Assembly: GCA_042095055.1 (NCBI GenBank) | Contig: JBELBZ010000002.1 | Span: 1 to 64,000 of the forward strand | Direction of reading: 5' to 3' | DNA: 64,000 nucleotides | Source of the DNA: UBA8752 sp042095055 | GTDB lineage: Bacteria; Bacteroidota; Bacteroidia; Flavobacteriales_D; Sanyastnellaceae | Shown: piece by piece, positions 1 through 8,440 of the stretch | Layout: the number at the start of each line of letters is the position of its first letter | How positions within the stretch are numbered: position 1 is the stretch's first letter | Made by a program: the position numbers and the translations under genes | The notes under the pieces: model-generated | What the model saw: only the letters and a program-made list of their open reading frames with translations | Told to the model about the DNA's origin: nothing | Database searches by the model: none

Positions 1-1
1 C

Positions 2-1015
2 AATGAGTTGGCCAGCGACAATGCTGAGACAGCTTTGAGCGGTCGTATCACGACCTTGGAGGCTGACCCCACTACTGCTGCTGCCGTTACTGCTGTTCAG
101 AACGACGTGAACCAGAACGAGTCTGACGCTGACGCAGCGATTCTCGTGAATACGAACAGCATCGCAGCGAATGATTTCTTTGATCAGACGGGTGTGAAGT
201 TGGCTGTGGGTGCGGGTAAGACCTGGACAGAATTGGAGGCTGCTACGGGTACGTTCACCTCTAGTGCTTCAGCAGGAACGTTGACCCTCGCTGCTGGAAG
301 CATTACGGACAGCAACGGTGCTGTGGACTTTGGTAACGATCACCTTTCTACTACGGGAACGTTGGATGCTGGTGCCACGACGTTGGGCAGCACGCTTGAC
401 GTTACGGGTGCTGGTGAGTTTGACTCTAGCCTTGGTATCGATGGCAACCTCCGTGTCGGCGTTGGTGGTGCGAGCACCTTCCAGGTGAACAGCACTTCCG
501 GTGCGCTCTCCACGGGCGGTGACATCAGTACTTCTGGTGGTGTTCAAGGTTCTACTTTGATCGTGACCGGCACGGCATTGCTGCAGGGTACGACGACGGC
601 CAGCACGATGAGTGTGTCCAACTACTTGACGTTGAATAACGAGCCCTTGCTCTCTTCACATGCTGCGACCAAGTTCTATGTTGACTCGGAGATTGATTCA
701 CATACCCATGACATGCCTCAGGCGTACAGCTTCAAAAGCGATGTCTATGAGGGAATGGGTGCTGATTTGACTGCCGATGGCACACAGTCTGTGACGATCA
801 CGTTGACCGGGGCCAACTTTGCTGCTGGAACCTTCAAGTTGCACCTCGACGGTCACGAGTACGAAGTGACCGAGACGGTGAACAGCGCAACGGAGGTTGC
901 CTTCACGCTGACGCGTGCCAACATGCTCTCGATGACCAGCCGCAGTGATGTGGTGGTTCCTCAGTTGAGCATCGATGGCATCGCCACGGGCCTCTGCGTA
1001 TTCGTCAAGCTCTGA
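2..1015 (+). CDS. Fibre-like repetitive surface protein, C-terminal part (5' end outside window)
   Basis: The reading frame is open to the left edge of the window, so this is the C-terminal 337 or so residues of a longer protein. The visible part is rich in Thr, Ser, Gly, Ala and Asp. Its first half repeats short beta-type phrases around TTLGSTLDVTG, STLIVTGTALLQG and similar, the style of phage tail-fibre-like and adhesin-like stalk proteins in Bacteroidota. Near residue 225 is a segment resembling the tail-fibre phrase AATKFYVDSEI. The last 100 residues look like a globular beta domain ending in LCVFVKL. There is no T9SS sorting domain at the end. A surface or extracellular structural role is inferred from composition only. 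No catalytic motif is visible. It lies 37 bases upstream of the small dockerin-like gene on the same strand. Confidence 0.6.
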   Translation, partial: NELASDNAETALSGRITTLEADPTTAAAVTAVQNDVNQNESDADAAILVNTNSIAANDFFDQTGVKLAVGAGKTWTELEAATGTFTSSASAGTLTLAAGSITDSNGAVDFGNDHLSTTGTLDAGATTLGSTLDVTGAGEFDSSLGIDGNLRVGVGGASTFQVNSTSGALSTGGDISTSGGVQGSTLIVTGTALLQGTTTASTMSVSNYLTLNNEPLLSSHAATKFYVDSEIDSHTHDMPQAYSFKSDVYEGMGADLTADGTQSVTITLTGANFAAGTFKLHLDGHEYEVTETVNSATEVAFTLTRANMLSMTSRSDVVVPQLSIDGIATGLCVFVKL

Positions 1016-1052
1016 TCAAGGAACCCGAAATCACCCCATAGACAGCACAATC

Positions 1053-1457
1053 ATGAAGCGAATCTTATTCCTCGTCATGCTGCTCGCCGGGTGCGGGTTG
1101 TTCACCGAAGAGGTATCCGCCCAGGCGGTTCTCGGGCGCCACGCCATCACTTCCGGCTTTCACGCTGGAACGGCAGACGGCCTCGACCTCGACGGAACGA
1201 TCGGCCAATCCATCACTGGAACGGTCAGCATCCCAGATCAGTACCTCACGCAAGGTTTCCACCAGCCTGAGAACAACACCCCTTGTCCTGGAGACGTCAA
1301 CGGCGACGGCCTGGTCTCCACAACGGACATCTTGGATATCCTCGGATACTACGGATGCCTTGAGGACTGCGGGGATTACGACACCAATGATGATGGTGTA
1401 GTCGGTGCTCCTGACCTCCTCTTCATCCTCGGCTATTACGGCCAGATCTGCGAATGA
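1053..1457 (+). CDS. Small dockerin-like lipoprotein with two EF-hand-type repeats
   Basis: Encodes 134 residues. The N-terminus is a signal peptide with a possible lipobox (MLLAGCG), so the protein is probably exported and perhaps lipid-anchored. The C-terminal half holds two Asp-rich loops, DVNGDGLVSTTDILDILGYYG and a second around YDTNDDGVVGAPDLLFILGYYG, each followed by the same LGYYG helix end. This duplicated calcium-loop pattern is that of type I dockerin modules. CPGD and CLEDC add cysteines that could form a disulfide. The middle part (HAITSGFHAGTADG...TQGFHQP) resembles a short motif found in many secreted Bacteroidota proteins. No cohesin partner is visible here. The start at 1053 is chosen because it gives the signal peptide directly; the frame continues upstream without one. 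A terminator follows. Confidence 0.72.
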   Translation: MKRILFLVMLLAGCGLFTEEVSAQAVLGRHAITSGFHAGTADGLDLDGTIGQSITGTVSIPDQYLTQGFHQPENNTPCPGDVNGDGLVSTTDILDILGYYGCLEDCGDYDTNDDGVVGAPDLLFILGYYGQICE

Positions 1458-1504
1458 TCTGAGCGATTCATATTTCAATTGAACAATTGGTTTGGTTCAT
1501 TGAA

Positions 1505-1543
1505 GGAGGGCATTCCCAGCGGGGTTTGCCCTCCGCCTTTTTT
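1505..1543 (+). terminator. Rho-independent terminator after the dockerin-like gene
   Basis: A 7-bp perfect stem GGAGGGC/GCCCTCC (1505-1511 and 1528-1534) is followed by a run of six or seven T. It ends 15 bases before the next start codon. Confidence 0.85.
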
Positions 1544-1558
1544 ATGCACCTTGGTCTT

Positions 1559-2329
1559 ATGAATTCAGGACCGAGTCTCGAACCCACAATGCGCGCGGAC
1601 CGCACTTTGGATGCCGCATTGGTGACTGTGGTGATTGCGCTGTTTGTCGCCGCTGGATTTGGCCTCAACGAACTTCCTGGTGGAGCATCCGAGTGGGCAC
1701 CCAAGGAATGGAAAGGGGTGCACGATTGCGCCAAGGGATTGCTGCTGCCTTTGCTGGCTGCCCGGTTTGGATTGGCATTGTTGGGGAGTGCGGTAGATGC
1801 CACCATGCGCAACCGTGTATGGACGGCCATGGGCCTGTGTTGGGTGGGTGACATTGCTTTGACTTTTTCTGGAGAGTCCGCGTTTCTCATCGGGTTGGTT
1901 TCTTTTCTGTTGGGGCACGTTGTGTTTATGGCGACTTTCCGCCACTTGTTCAAGTCGGGATGGGGGTTCCAAAGGGGATGGACCCAAGCTGTGGCAGTGG
2001 TTGTGATGACCGTGCTCGCTGCCGTTGTGGTGGCCAATTTGTGGGGTTCAGCAGGGGCGATGGCTCCTGCGATTGGCATTTATGCAGGGGTGATCACCAT
2101 CATGGCTTTGTTGAGTTGGACCATGGTCCCTGGTCCCGGTGTATGGACCTTGCGCTTGGGCACCACGGCCTTTGTCGCGAGCGATATGATTCTGGCTTTT
2201 GGGAAGTTTGGAGAGGCGCCCATTGCCCATGGACACTTCTGGGTCATGGGGACCTATATCGCGGCCCAATGGGCCTTGACGGTTGGTTTTACCGAAGTGG
2301 CTTTGCACCGAGCAGCCAGCCGTCCGTGA
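1559..2329 (+). CDS. Lysoplasmalogenase-like (YhhN/TMEM86 family) membrane protein
   Basis: Encodes about 256 residues with roughly eight hydrophobic segments. The pattern fits the YhhN/TMEM86 family: the segment containing WVGDIALTF, the LLGHVVFM helix, and the late VASDMILAFGKF motif with a conserved Asp. Family members hydrolyse the vinyl-ether bond of lysoplasmalogens in animals. The bacterial substrate is uncertain, so the function is given at family level. The start is ambiguous: ATG at 1544 lies against the terminator, and 1559 and 1589 are alternatives. I chose 1559 because it leaves a short polar N-terminus before the first helix. The 3' end overlaps the convergent heme A synthase gene by 41 bases. 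Confidence 0.75.
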   Translation: MNSGPSLEPTMRADRTLDAALVTVVIALFVAAGFGLNELPGGASEWAPKEWKGVHDCAKGLLLPLLAARFGLALLGSAVDATMRNRVWTAMGLCWVGDIALTFSGESAFLIGLVSFLLGHVVFMATFRHLFKSGWGFQRGWTQAVAVVVMTVLAAVVVANLWGSAGAMAPAIGIYAGVITIMALLSWTMVPGPGVWTLRLGTTAFVASDMILAFGKFGEAPIAHGHFWVMGTYIAAQWALTVGFTEVALHRAASRP

Positions 2330-3326
2330 GGACCAGTCCGACGGCGAGAATCAGGTGTATGGGCTGGGCTGCGGCAGGCATTCCCAGCATCCCAAATGCC
2401 AATCCTGTGAGGAACTGACCCCCGAGTAGCGCCATGATGGTCCACTCCCAGCGTGTGGGACGACCGGATTGTATGCCCGGCCACAACCATGCCATGTGCA
2501 CGGCGAGGATGGCCCAGAATGCAGTGCGGTGCCCCTTCCACCAAGAAGGGAGCAGTTCCAGCCACGTCTCACGTGCGGCGTTGTCGTGCACCAGGTGGTC
2601 CACAGCCTCGCGCACTTGCGTGCCGTAGATCAATTGGGCCAGGGTCAATACAGCAGCAGCGGCAATCCACACTTTGGAGCGGCTGTGAATGCGCGGTGCC
2701 CGAGCGCCAGCAGCCTTGAGTGTGAGAAGTTGGAGTCCCAGAATGGCCAGTGCACCGACCATGTGCAAGGTGATGGAACCCGGAATGAGGTTGCCGTCTA
2801 CGACCTTTTTGCCGAGCCATGCCACAAACGCCAGGGCGAAGAGGGCACCCAGAGCGGGGACGAGCGGCCGCCAGCGGCCATGCCGCAGTCCGAGGAGCGC
2901 AGAGAGGGCGACAAGCAGCAGCGCAGGCAGTCCAGCAAAGGCCCCGAGGAGGCGGTTGATGAACTCCACCCACGTGTGGAACGGGTTGAAGTGGGCGTAG
3001 TCGTGACGGGTGTAGTGCTGCCACAGTCCACTGGCGCGGTCTGCTTCAAAGGAGCTTCCTGAAAGGTGGTCGGCAGGGGCGGTCCAAAGGGAATCCCGTT
3101 CCAATATCATGCGGCCAGCGCCGTAGTCATTCCCAGGTTGCCAACGCACTTGTGCCTCTTCCGTGGGGGGAATGGTGAGTCCGAAGCACTGCGGCCAGTC
3201 GGGGCAACCCATTCCAGAGCCTGTCATCCGAACGATGCTGCCGGCGAGGACGACGAGGTAGGCCGACACAAAGGCGACCCGAGAGGTGCGCCGAATCCAA
3301 TGAGCGGTGCGGTCAGATGGAGCCAC
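2289..3326 (-). CDS. ctaA: Heme A synthase (COX15/CtaA family)
   Basis: This 345-residue protein has eight hydrophobic helices. It oxidises the C8 methyl of heme O to the formyl group of heme A, needed for aa3-type cytochrome oxidases in the membrane. Diagnostic signs are the GSGMGCPDWPQCFG loop (Cys41, Cys47) after the first helix, HTWVEFINRLLG with a heme-ligand-type His near residue 117, and later helix histidines in TLHMVGA, VHMAWLW and IHLILA. The length matches the family. The gene starts 2 bases after the stop of the upstream metal-binding lipoprotein gene, so the two are probably co-transcribed. The 3' end overlaps the convergent YhhN-like gene. Confidence 0.93.
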   Translation of the reverse strand: MAPSDRTAHWIRRTSRVAFVSAYLVVLAGSIVRMTGSGMGCPDWPQCFGLTIPPTEEAQVRWQPGNDYGAGRMILERDSLWTAPADHLSGSSFEADRASGLWQHYTRHDYAHFNPFHTWVEFINRLLGAFAGLPALLLVALSALLGLRHGRWRPLVPALGALFALAFVAWLGKKVVDGNLIPGSITLHMVGALAILGLQLLTLKAAGARAPRIHSRSKVWIAAAAVLTLAQLIYGTQVREAVDHLVHDNAARETWLELLPSWWKGHRTAFWAILAVHMAWLWPGIQSGRPTRWEWTIMALLGGQFLTGLAFGMLGMPAAAQPIHLILAVGLVLTDGWLLGAKPLR

Positions 3327-3328
3327 GC

Positions 3329-3745
3329 TCAGCGGTGCGATTCAGGAGCGTAGTGTATGACCTCGGCGGATTTTACCGCATACAACCCATCGCCAATGTC
3401 CTGAACGGTGGCGATCAGGTCTTCCGGTTGGACGAGGTCAGGGTCGTAAGCAACAAATGCCGTGTCCACCGACAAGTCTTTGTCGAAGTGGATGTCGGCA
3501 TGGGCCACGCCCTGCACATTGTAAAGCTCCTTGCGCACCTTGGAAACGCATGCGATTTCGCACATCATCCCGGAAATGGCGAGTTGGGCCACGGTTTCTT
3601 CAGCATGGCCTGCGCGGTCCGAATGAACGATGTCCACCGGGCATTGGCTGCATCCTCCGAAGAGCATCGCGCCAATGGCCAGCACCCAAACTTGAGATGT
3701 TGGGCTTAGGTTGGATGTTCGTGAAGGTGATATGCGCATGGCCAT
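3329..3745 (-). CDS. Heavy-metal-associated (HMA) domain lipoprotein
   Basis: A protein of about 138 residues with a signal sequence and lipobox (MLFGGC, Cys about 32), followed by one ferredoxin-fold HMA domain. The metal loop reads ISGMMCEIAC: CxxxC spacing rather than the usual CxxC, with two methionines before the first Cys. Similar CxxxC loops occur in small HMA proteins of Flavobacteria. The fold continues with KVRKEL and the terminal GDGLYAVKSAEV strand. It probably binds Cu(I) or a similar metal in the periplasm. Placement directly upstream of heme A synthase suggests, as inference, a role in cytochrome oxidase assembly. The frame also allows GTG at 3760; ATG at 3745 or 3739 fits the signal peptide better. 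Confidence 0.8.
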   Translation of the reverse strand: MAMRISPSRTSNLSPTSQVWVLAIGAMLFGGCSQCPVDIVHSDRAGHAEETVAQLAISGMMCEIACVSKVRKELYNVQGVAHADIHFDKDLSVDTAFVAYDPDLVQPEDLIATVQDIGDGLYAVKSAEVIHYAPESHR

Positions 3746-3796
3746 CGATATTCGTTGCACAATTTACCGCCCGCGTTGCATCAAATAAGGGCAAAG

Positions 3797-3811
3797 GCTG
3801 TTAACAACAGC
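3797..3811. repeat. Short inverted repeat just before the EamA gene
   Basis: GCTGTT and AACAGC flank a 3-base centre and end one base before the ATG at 3813. It lies in the 67-base divergent spacer and could be an operator or a chance palindrome. Confidence 0.3.
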
Positions 3812-3812
3812 G

Positions 3813-4718
3813 ATGACCGACCGGAATACCAAATATGGTGCTTGGCCTTACCTGCTCTTGCTCCTCCTAGCAGCCATTTGGGGGAGCTCCTTTATTCTCA
3901 TGAAAATTGGCCTCTTTGGATGGTCGGAAGAAGGGGGTCCCGTTATGAATGGGGTGCAACTCGGCTTGCTTCGGATTTGCCTGGCGGGCCTGGTCATGAT
4001 GCCAGTCGCGTTGAGGTACATGCGCGGTTTGGACCGTGCGACCTGGGGCGGATTGGCGATCACGGGTTTCATAGGGAGCCTGCTTCCGGCGGTGCTGTTC
4101 GCCTGGTCCCAAGAGCAACTGCCCAGTGCAGTGGCGGGCATGCTCAATGCACTTAGTCCGCTGTGGACTTTGGTTCTGGCTGTCGGGCTTTACGGGACTG
4201 CAGTAAGCCGAAAGCAGGTGGCAGGACTTCTGCTCGGGTTTGTCGGTGCGATGGGCCTGATGTCGCTCAAGGACGCATCGGGTGCGGTGCAGTGGGGTTC
4301 TGCGGGCATGCTGGTCTTGGCGACGGCGTGTTACGGATTGAGCATCAATGTGATGCGCAACCGGCTTTCCCACGTACCCGCCATTGGCATCAGTGCACTG
4401 GCCTTGTCCATGACTGCCGTGCCCGCAGGACTTGGGTTTGTTGCGGCTGGAGGGATACAGTCGGTGGCCGGTCACCCCGAAGCCAAACCATCCTTGATGG
4501 CAGTGGTGGTGCTGGCTTGGGTCGGCACCGCTGCTGCATTGATATTGTTCAATGCGCTGATCAAACGAACCGACGCCTTGTTTGCCAGCTCGGTCACTTA
4601 TGTCATCCCCCTATTTGCTTTGTTCTGGGGGTGGATGGATGGGGAATGGCTGGGTTGGCCCCACCTGTTGTTTGGTGGCGTGGTGTTGAGCGGGGTGCGC
4701 TTGGTGGCCAAAGGGTGA
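3813..4718 (+). CDS. EamA/DMT-family transporter
   Basis: A 301-residue, very hydrophobic protein with about ten transmembrane helices in two EamA repeats. The N-terminus carries the family phrase AAIWGSSFILMKIGL. The second repeat begins near ATACYGLSINVMRN and ends with a helix pair around FALFWGWMDGEWLG. Family members export amino acids, metabolites or nucleotide sugars; the substrate cannot be read from sequence. The gene is transcribed away from the HMA lipoprotein and converges with the TPR gene. A second, only distantly similar EamA transporter is at 39.4 kb. Confidence 0.88.
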   Translation: MTDRNTKYGAWPYLLLLLLAAIWGSSFILMKIGLFGWSEEGGPVMNGVQLGLLRICLAGLVMMPVALRYMRGLDRATWGGLAITGFIGSLLPAVLFAWSQEQLPSAVAGMLNALSPLWTLVLAVGLYGTAVSRKQVAGLLLGFVGAMGLMSLKDASGAVQWGSAGMLVLATACYGLSINVMRNRLSHVPAIGISALALSMTAVPAGLGFVAAGGIQSVAGHPEAKPSLMAVVVLAWVGTAAALILFNALIKRTDALFASSVTYVIPLFALFWGWMDGEWLGWPHLLFGGVVLSGVRLVAKG

Positions 4719-4747
4719 CCGGATCGCCGCGGCGGTCTTTGGGCCGT

Positions 4748-6565
4748 TTACTCCAGGATGTCTCCGCGCAATCGCCGGAACCTTTTTCTGGCCTCCACAG
4801 CGTACAAGCTTCCTGGAAATTCATTGAGCAAACGCTCGTAGAGCCCTTGCGCCACATCGGGCGCTCCTATTTGGTTTTCGTGCAGGTCGGCAAGGCCAAA
4901 CAGCGCATCATCGGCGAGGATGTCCATGAAGTGCAACTCCATGATTTCCTCATAGTGGCCAATCGCGTCATTGAACTGTCCGCGCTGTAATGCAATTTCT
5001 GCACGGATGAGCAGGGCCTCATCCTCGAGGGTGTGCATGGGATAAGAGGTCACCAGGGTATCCAGCGTGGACAAGGCTTGGTCGAGTTGATTGCGGTAGC
5101 GCAGTAAGTCCGCCCGGGCAAACATTTCCATGGGCGCTGTCAGCGTGTCCATGTTGAAGTTGTCGGTGATGAGCAGGCTCAGGTCAATCGCGTCATTGGA
5201 GATGAGCTTGGATGTGCTGGCCTTGAGAATGTCCAACTGAGCTTGTGCCCAATTGAAGTCTCCGGTGAAGTAGCTGACCCGGGCATTGCGGTATTTGGCT
5301 TGTTGACCCAGCAACCCTTCTTTGTGGTCGAGGTCGACTTGGCTAAACAGCAAGGAGGCTGTCCAAACGTCGTCTTGAAACACCAGGACATCTCCCAGCA
5401 TCAGTTTGGCGGTGTTGCGCGCTTCCAGTTCGAGTCCGGGCATGTTTACGGCCCGATCAAGGATGGCCTCCGCTTCATCAGGTCGGTTCAGGTGAAAGGC
5501 CATCAGCTCCGCCCAGTCGGACATGATTCCGCTGGTTCCTGGGGTCTCCCCCAGGTCCCGCAGCGTCGTGCGGTATTGGGTGGATAGTTCTTCCGCTGCT
5601 GCAGTGTCGAGGGGGAAGCTTCCCGTAACCTGTTCGGTGCGCACTTTGAGCATGGCTTGGCGCGCTGCGTCATAACGGGTTGCGGCCGGTCCCTTCGCCG
5701 CCACCAAGGCGTAACATTCATAGGCGGTTTCGAGGTCTCCGTTTTTGGAGGCCACCTGGGCCAGGTCCATGAGCCGCTTTCCATCCTCGCCTTTGCGCTG
5801 GTCCAAGGCTTTCACGTGGGCCATGGCGCTGTAAAAGTCGCGTTGTTGGTTGAATACCCAGACCAGCAGTTCGAGGTACACCGTTTCTTCTGGCCGGTCT
5901 TGGGAGGCTTTGAGCACTTGGCGGCGCACCATGTCTGCTTGACGCACATCATCTGCAACCCGCAAATTCCGATTGAAGCTGTTTTGTACGGTGCGCAAGT
6001 AATTGGGACGTTCGTGGAGCAGCTCCATGAAGCTGGCCACCATCCCTTCGTAATCGCCGCGAAGTCCCTGAAGGTTGGCCAGTTCGTAGTGGTAGCCGTA
6101 TTTGTCCTTGGTGTTCTTCATGGCTTTCTCGTAAGAAGCCAAGGCGAGGTCGAGTTGGTCCAGCTTGATGAAGGCCTCGGCCAATCGCTTGGTGGGTCCG
6201 CGCCCTGCTGGGAGTTCATCGAGTGCCTTCTCGAAAGCCTCTTGGGCGGCTTCGGTCTTACCAATTTTGAGGTAGAGTGACCCCAAATCAACTTGGGCCA
6301 TGCTCTTGTCGCGGCTCTTTTTGAGGCGGGACTTCACGATGGTTTCAGCTTCTTCGTAAGCCTCGAGTTCGAGCAAGGTGTTCAGGTACATGTCATACAC
6401 CGAGGGATCCTTCTTCCAAAGGTTGTCGAGGTACAACTTGGCCTGCTCAAACGCGCCACTGTTGTAGTAGTAGGTCGCCAGTTCCAGTTCGCCTTGCGCT
6501 GAAGCAGTGCCCAGACCGAGCATACAGCCGAGCACTGTGCCCATGAAGTAAATCCTGAGCGTCAT
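4748..6565 (-). CDS. Exported tetratricopeptide-repeat (TPR) protein
   Basis: A 605-residue protein with an N-terminal signal peptide ending near TASAQG, so it is probably periplasmic or outer-membrane associated. The remainder is an array of helix-turn-helix TPR-type repeats, for example YYNSGAFEQAKLYLDNL, YLKIGKTEAAQEAFEKAL, and near the C-terminus LQRGQFNDAIGHYEEIMEL and a repeat typical of outer-membrane assembly TPRs. No enzymatic motif is visible. Its ATG overlaps the stop of the upstream lipoprotein gene as ATGA, so translation is probably coupled. A role as an assembly scaffold in the envelope is inferred only from fold and location. Confidence 0.8.
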   Translation of the reverse strand: MTLRIYFMGTVLGCMLGLGTASAQGELELATYYYNSGAFEQAKLYLDNLWKKDPSVYDMYLNTLLELEAYEEAETIVKSRLKKSRDKSMAQVDLGSLYLKIGKTEAAQEAFEKALDELPAGRGPTKRLAEAFIKLDQLDLALASYEKAMKNTKDKYGYHYELANLQGLRGDYEGMVASFMELLHERPNYLRTVQNSFNRNLRVADDVRQADMVRRQVLKASQDRPEETVYLELLVWVFNQQRDFYSAMAHVKALDQRKGEDGKRLMDLAQVASKNGDLETAYECYALVAAKGPAATRYDAARQAMLKVRTEQVTGSFPLDTAAAEELSTQYRTTLRDLGETPGTSGIMSDWAELMAFHLNRPDEAEAILDRAVNMPGLELEARNTAKLMLGDVLVFQDDVWTASLLFSQVDLDHKEGLLGQQAKYRNARVSYFTGDFNWAQAQLDILKASTSKLISNDAIDLSLLITDNFNMDTLTAPMEMFARADLLRYRNQLDQALSTLDTLVTSYPMHTLEDEALLIRAEIALQRGQFNDAIGHYEEIMELHFMDILADDALFGLADLHENQIGAPDVAQGLYERLLNEFPGSLYAVEARKRFRRLRGDILE

Positions 6566-7167
6566 TGCGGCTGGGTGGGTATGGTGGTCAATGCACGGGC
6601 TGTGGAATCTGCAGTGTGAATCACCACGTCGAGGTCCACGGTACCGCGTTCCAAGAATTGAAGTGCAATGCCGATTTCTTCGATCAGGTGACGGGCAATG
6701 CGCAGTTCGTCAGCTGCTGACTTGCTGAGGTAGGCGGTGTCGATGAGGGTGCCCTCGGCATCGACCGAAGCCCCGTCAACGATGGCTTCGATCAGGTGTC
6801 CAATTTGACGTCGTGTGCGGTCCAGTTCCTGTTCGATCCTGCGTTGGCGACCAGGTTGTCGCCGCAGCATACGGTGGCGCTCATCGAGTGCAGTGAATGG
6901 CTTGCCTTGTTCCAGGTTGACGATGAGGCCGACCATCTGTGCTTCGATGGCCACCAAAGCGCTGTCTGCTTTTGCAAAGGCAGGCGCAGCAGATTCGAGC
7001 GGTGCTTGTCGGTATATGGTCTCCGCACTGTCCAGTTGAACGAGGGTCCGCTGCAGGGCATCGAGGTGCTCGGCGCCTGGCTTGGGTCCGCAGCTTGTGA
7101 TACCTGTAACCAGCAGGCAGAGGCCCCAAACGAAGGCGCGAGGCGGTGTGAGGACCTGCTGCTTCAT
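6562..7167 (-). CDS. Lipoprotein of unknown function coupled to serS
   Basis: 201 residues from the ATG at 7167. A signal peptide ends in the lipobox GITSC, followed by a largely alpha-helical, charged region (EQELDRTRRQIGHLIEAI; SAADELRIARHLIEEIG) that looks like a coiled coil. I do not recognise the family. The longer open frame to 7392 is rejected because it runs inside serS and lacks a signal sequence. The start overlaps the serS stop by 4 bases (ATGA) and its own stop overlaps the TPR gene start in the same way, making a tightly coupled three-gene unit. The lipoprotein and TPR protein may act together at the outer membrane; this is inference from the coupling. Confidence 0.72.
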   Translation of the reverse strand: MKQQVLTPPRAFVWGLCLLVTGITSCGPKPGAEHLDALQRTLVQLDSAETIYRQAPLESAAPAFAKADSALVAIEAQMVGLIVNLEQGKPFTALDERHRMLRRQPGRQRRIEQELDRTRRQIGHLIEAIVDGASVDAEGTLIDTAYLSKSAADELRIARHLIEEIGIALQFLERGTVDLDVVIHTADSTARALTTIPTQPQ

Positions 7168-8435
7168 GAAATGGCGGTGAAGCCAGTGTAAGGCTGGAGT
7201 GCGGCCGGAATGCGAATGCCTTCTGGAGTCTGGTGATTTTCGAGCAGGGCCGCAACGATACGGGGGAGGGCCAATGCACTGCCATTGAGCGTGTGCACCA
7301 GTTGGGGTTTGCCATCGCTGTTGCGGTACCGACAGTGAAGCCGGTTGGCCTGGAAGGTCTCGAAATTCGAAACGCTGGAGACTTCGAGCCACCGTCCTTG
7401 AGCGGCAGACCAGACTTCTAGATCAAAAGTCAATGCCGCCGTGAAGCCAAGGTCTCCTCCGCAGAGGCGCAGTGTCCGGAACGGCAATTCGAGGTCGCGC
7501 AGCAAGCCACGGACATGTTCGACCATTCCTTCCAAGGCAGCATAACTGTTTTCGGGTTTTTCGAAGCGGACAATTTCCACCTTGTCGAACTGGTGCAAGC
7601 GGTTGAGCCCGCGGACATCCTTGCCGTAGGAACCGGCTTCCCTGCGGAAGCACGGGGTATATCCGCACAATTGGACGGGCAGTTCCTCTGCATTGAGCAG
7701 GTCTCCGCGAAACAGGTTGGTCAAAGGGACCTCAGCTGTGGGAATCAAGTAGAGGTCATCGTCTGCGCAGTGGTACATCTGCCCCTCTTTGTCGGGCAAT
7801 TGGCCAGTGCCTCTGCCGGAGTCAGGGTTGACCAGGTGAGGGGGGATGAACTCTTCATAGCCCGCTTGATCGGCGCGGTCCAGAAAGAACTGGATGAGTG
7901 CGCGTTGAAGCTTGGCACCTTTGCCGCGATACACGGGAAATCCAGCCCCTGAGATTTTGACTCCAGCCTCGAAGTCGATCAGTTTGTACCGATCGGCCAA
8001 ATCCCAGTGCGGCACAGCACTTTCTGCAAGCTCAGGCTTGGTGCCTTCTTCTGAGACGACTTCGTTGTCGGCATCGCTTTGGCCAGCGGGAACGCTGTTG
8101 TGTGGACGGTTGGGCAGTTCAAGCAGGGCCGCTTCCTGCTGCTCAATGAGGGTTTTCTGCTGTTCGTCCAGCGCTTGGATTTTTTCTTTGAGTGCTCCCA
8201 TTTCAGCACGACGTTGCTCAGCTTCGTCTTTTTTGCCTGATTTGAAGAGCTCTCCAATCGCACGGCTTGCCGCGTTTTGTTGGGCCTTGAGGTCGTCGAC
8301 CTCTTTTTGGGTGTGGCGCCGATCCTCGTCTAAAGCGAGGATGCGATCGAGCATGGGAACAGCGTCAATGCCGCGTTTGGCCAAAGCCTGTGCGAGGGCA
8401 TCGCGGTCGTTGCGGAGAACCTGAAGGGTCAGCAT
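7164..8435 (-). CDS. serS: Serine--tRNA ligase
   Basis: 423 residues, the usual length. This cytoplasmic class II synthetase charges tRNA-Ser with serine. Residues 1-110 form the antiparallel coiled-coil arm (long Lys/Glu/Gln-rich helix with QKEVDDLKAQQNA). Class II motif 2 is seen as CFRREAGSYGKDVRGLNRLHQ and motif 3 around NGSALALPRIVAALLENHQ. TAEVPLTN is the conserved serine-site region. ATG at 8435 is the normal family start (MLTLQVLRND); the frame extends upstream through a hairpin and is not coding there. It begins 6 bases after a terminator-like hairpin belonging to rpmA. Confidence 0.96.
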   Translation of the reverse strand: MLTLQVLRNDRDALAQALAKRGIDAVPMLDRILALDEDRRHTQKEVDDLKAQQNAASRAIGELFKSGKKDEAEQRRAEMGALKEKIQALDEQQKTLIEQQEAALLELPNRPHNSVPAGQSDADNEVVSEEGTKPELAESAVPHWDLADRYKLIDFEAGVKISGAGFPVYRGKGAKLQRALIQFFLDRADQAGYEEFIPPHLVNPDSGRGTGQLPDKEGQMYHCADDDLYLIPTAEVPLTNLFRGDLLNAEELPVQLCGYTPCFRREAGSYGKDVRGLNRLHQFDKVEIVRFEKPENSYAALEGMVEHVRGLLRDLELPFRTLRLCGGDLGFTAALTFDLEVWSAAQGRWLEVSSVSNFETFQANRLHCRYRNSDGKPQLVHTLNGSALALPRIVAALLENHQTPEGIRIPAALQPYTGFTAIS

Positions 8436-8440
8436 GGCTT

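Noticed and set aside
4717..4741. Terminator between the EamA and TPR genes
   Set aside because: GACCG/CGGTC stem is short and imperfect, and there is no clear T-run; too weak to call.
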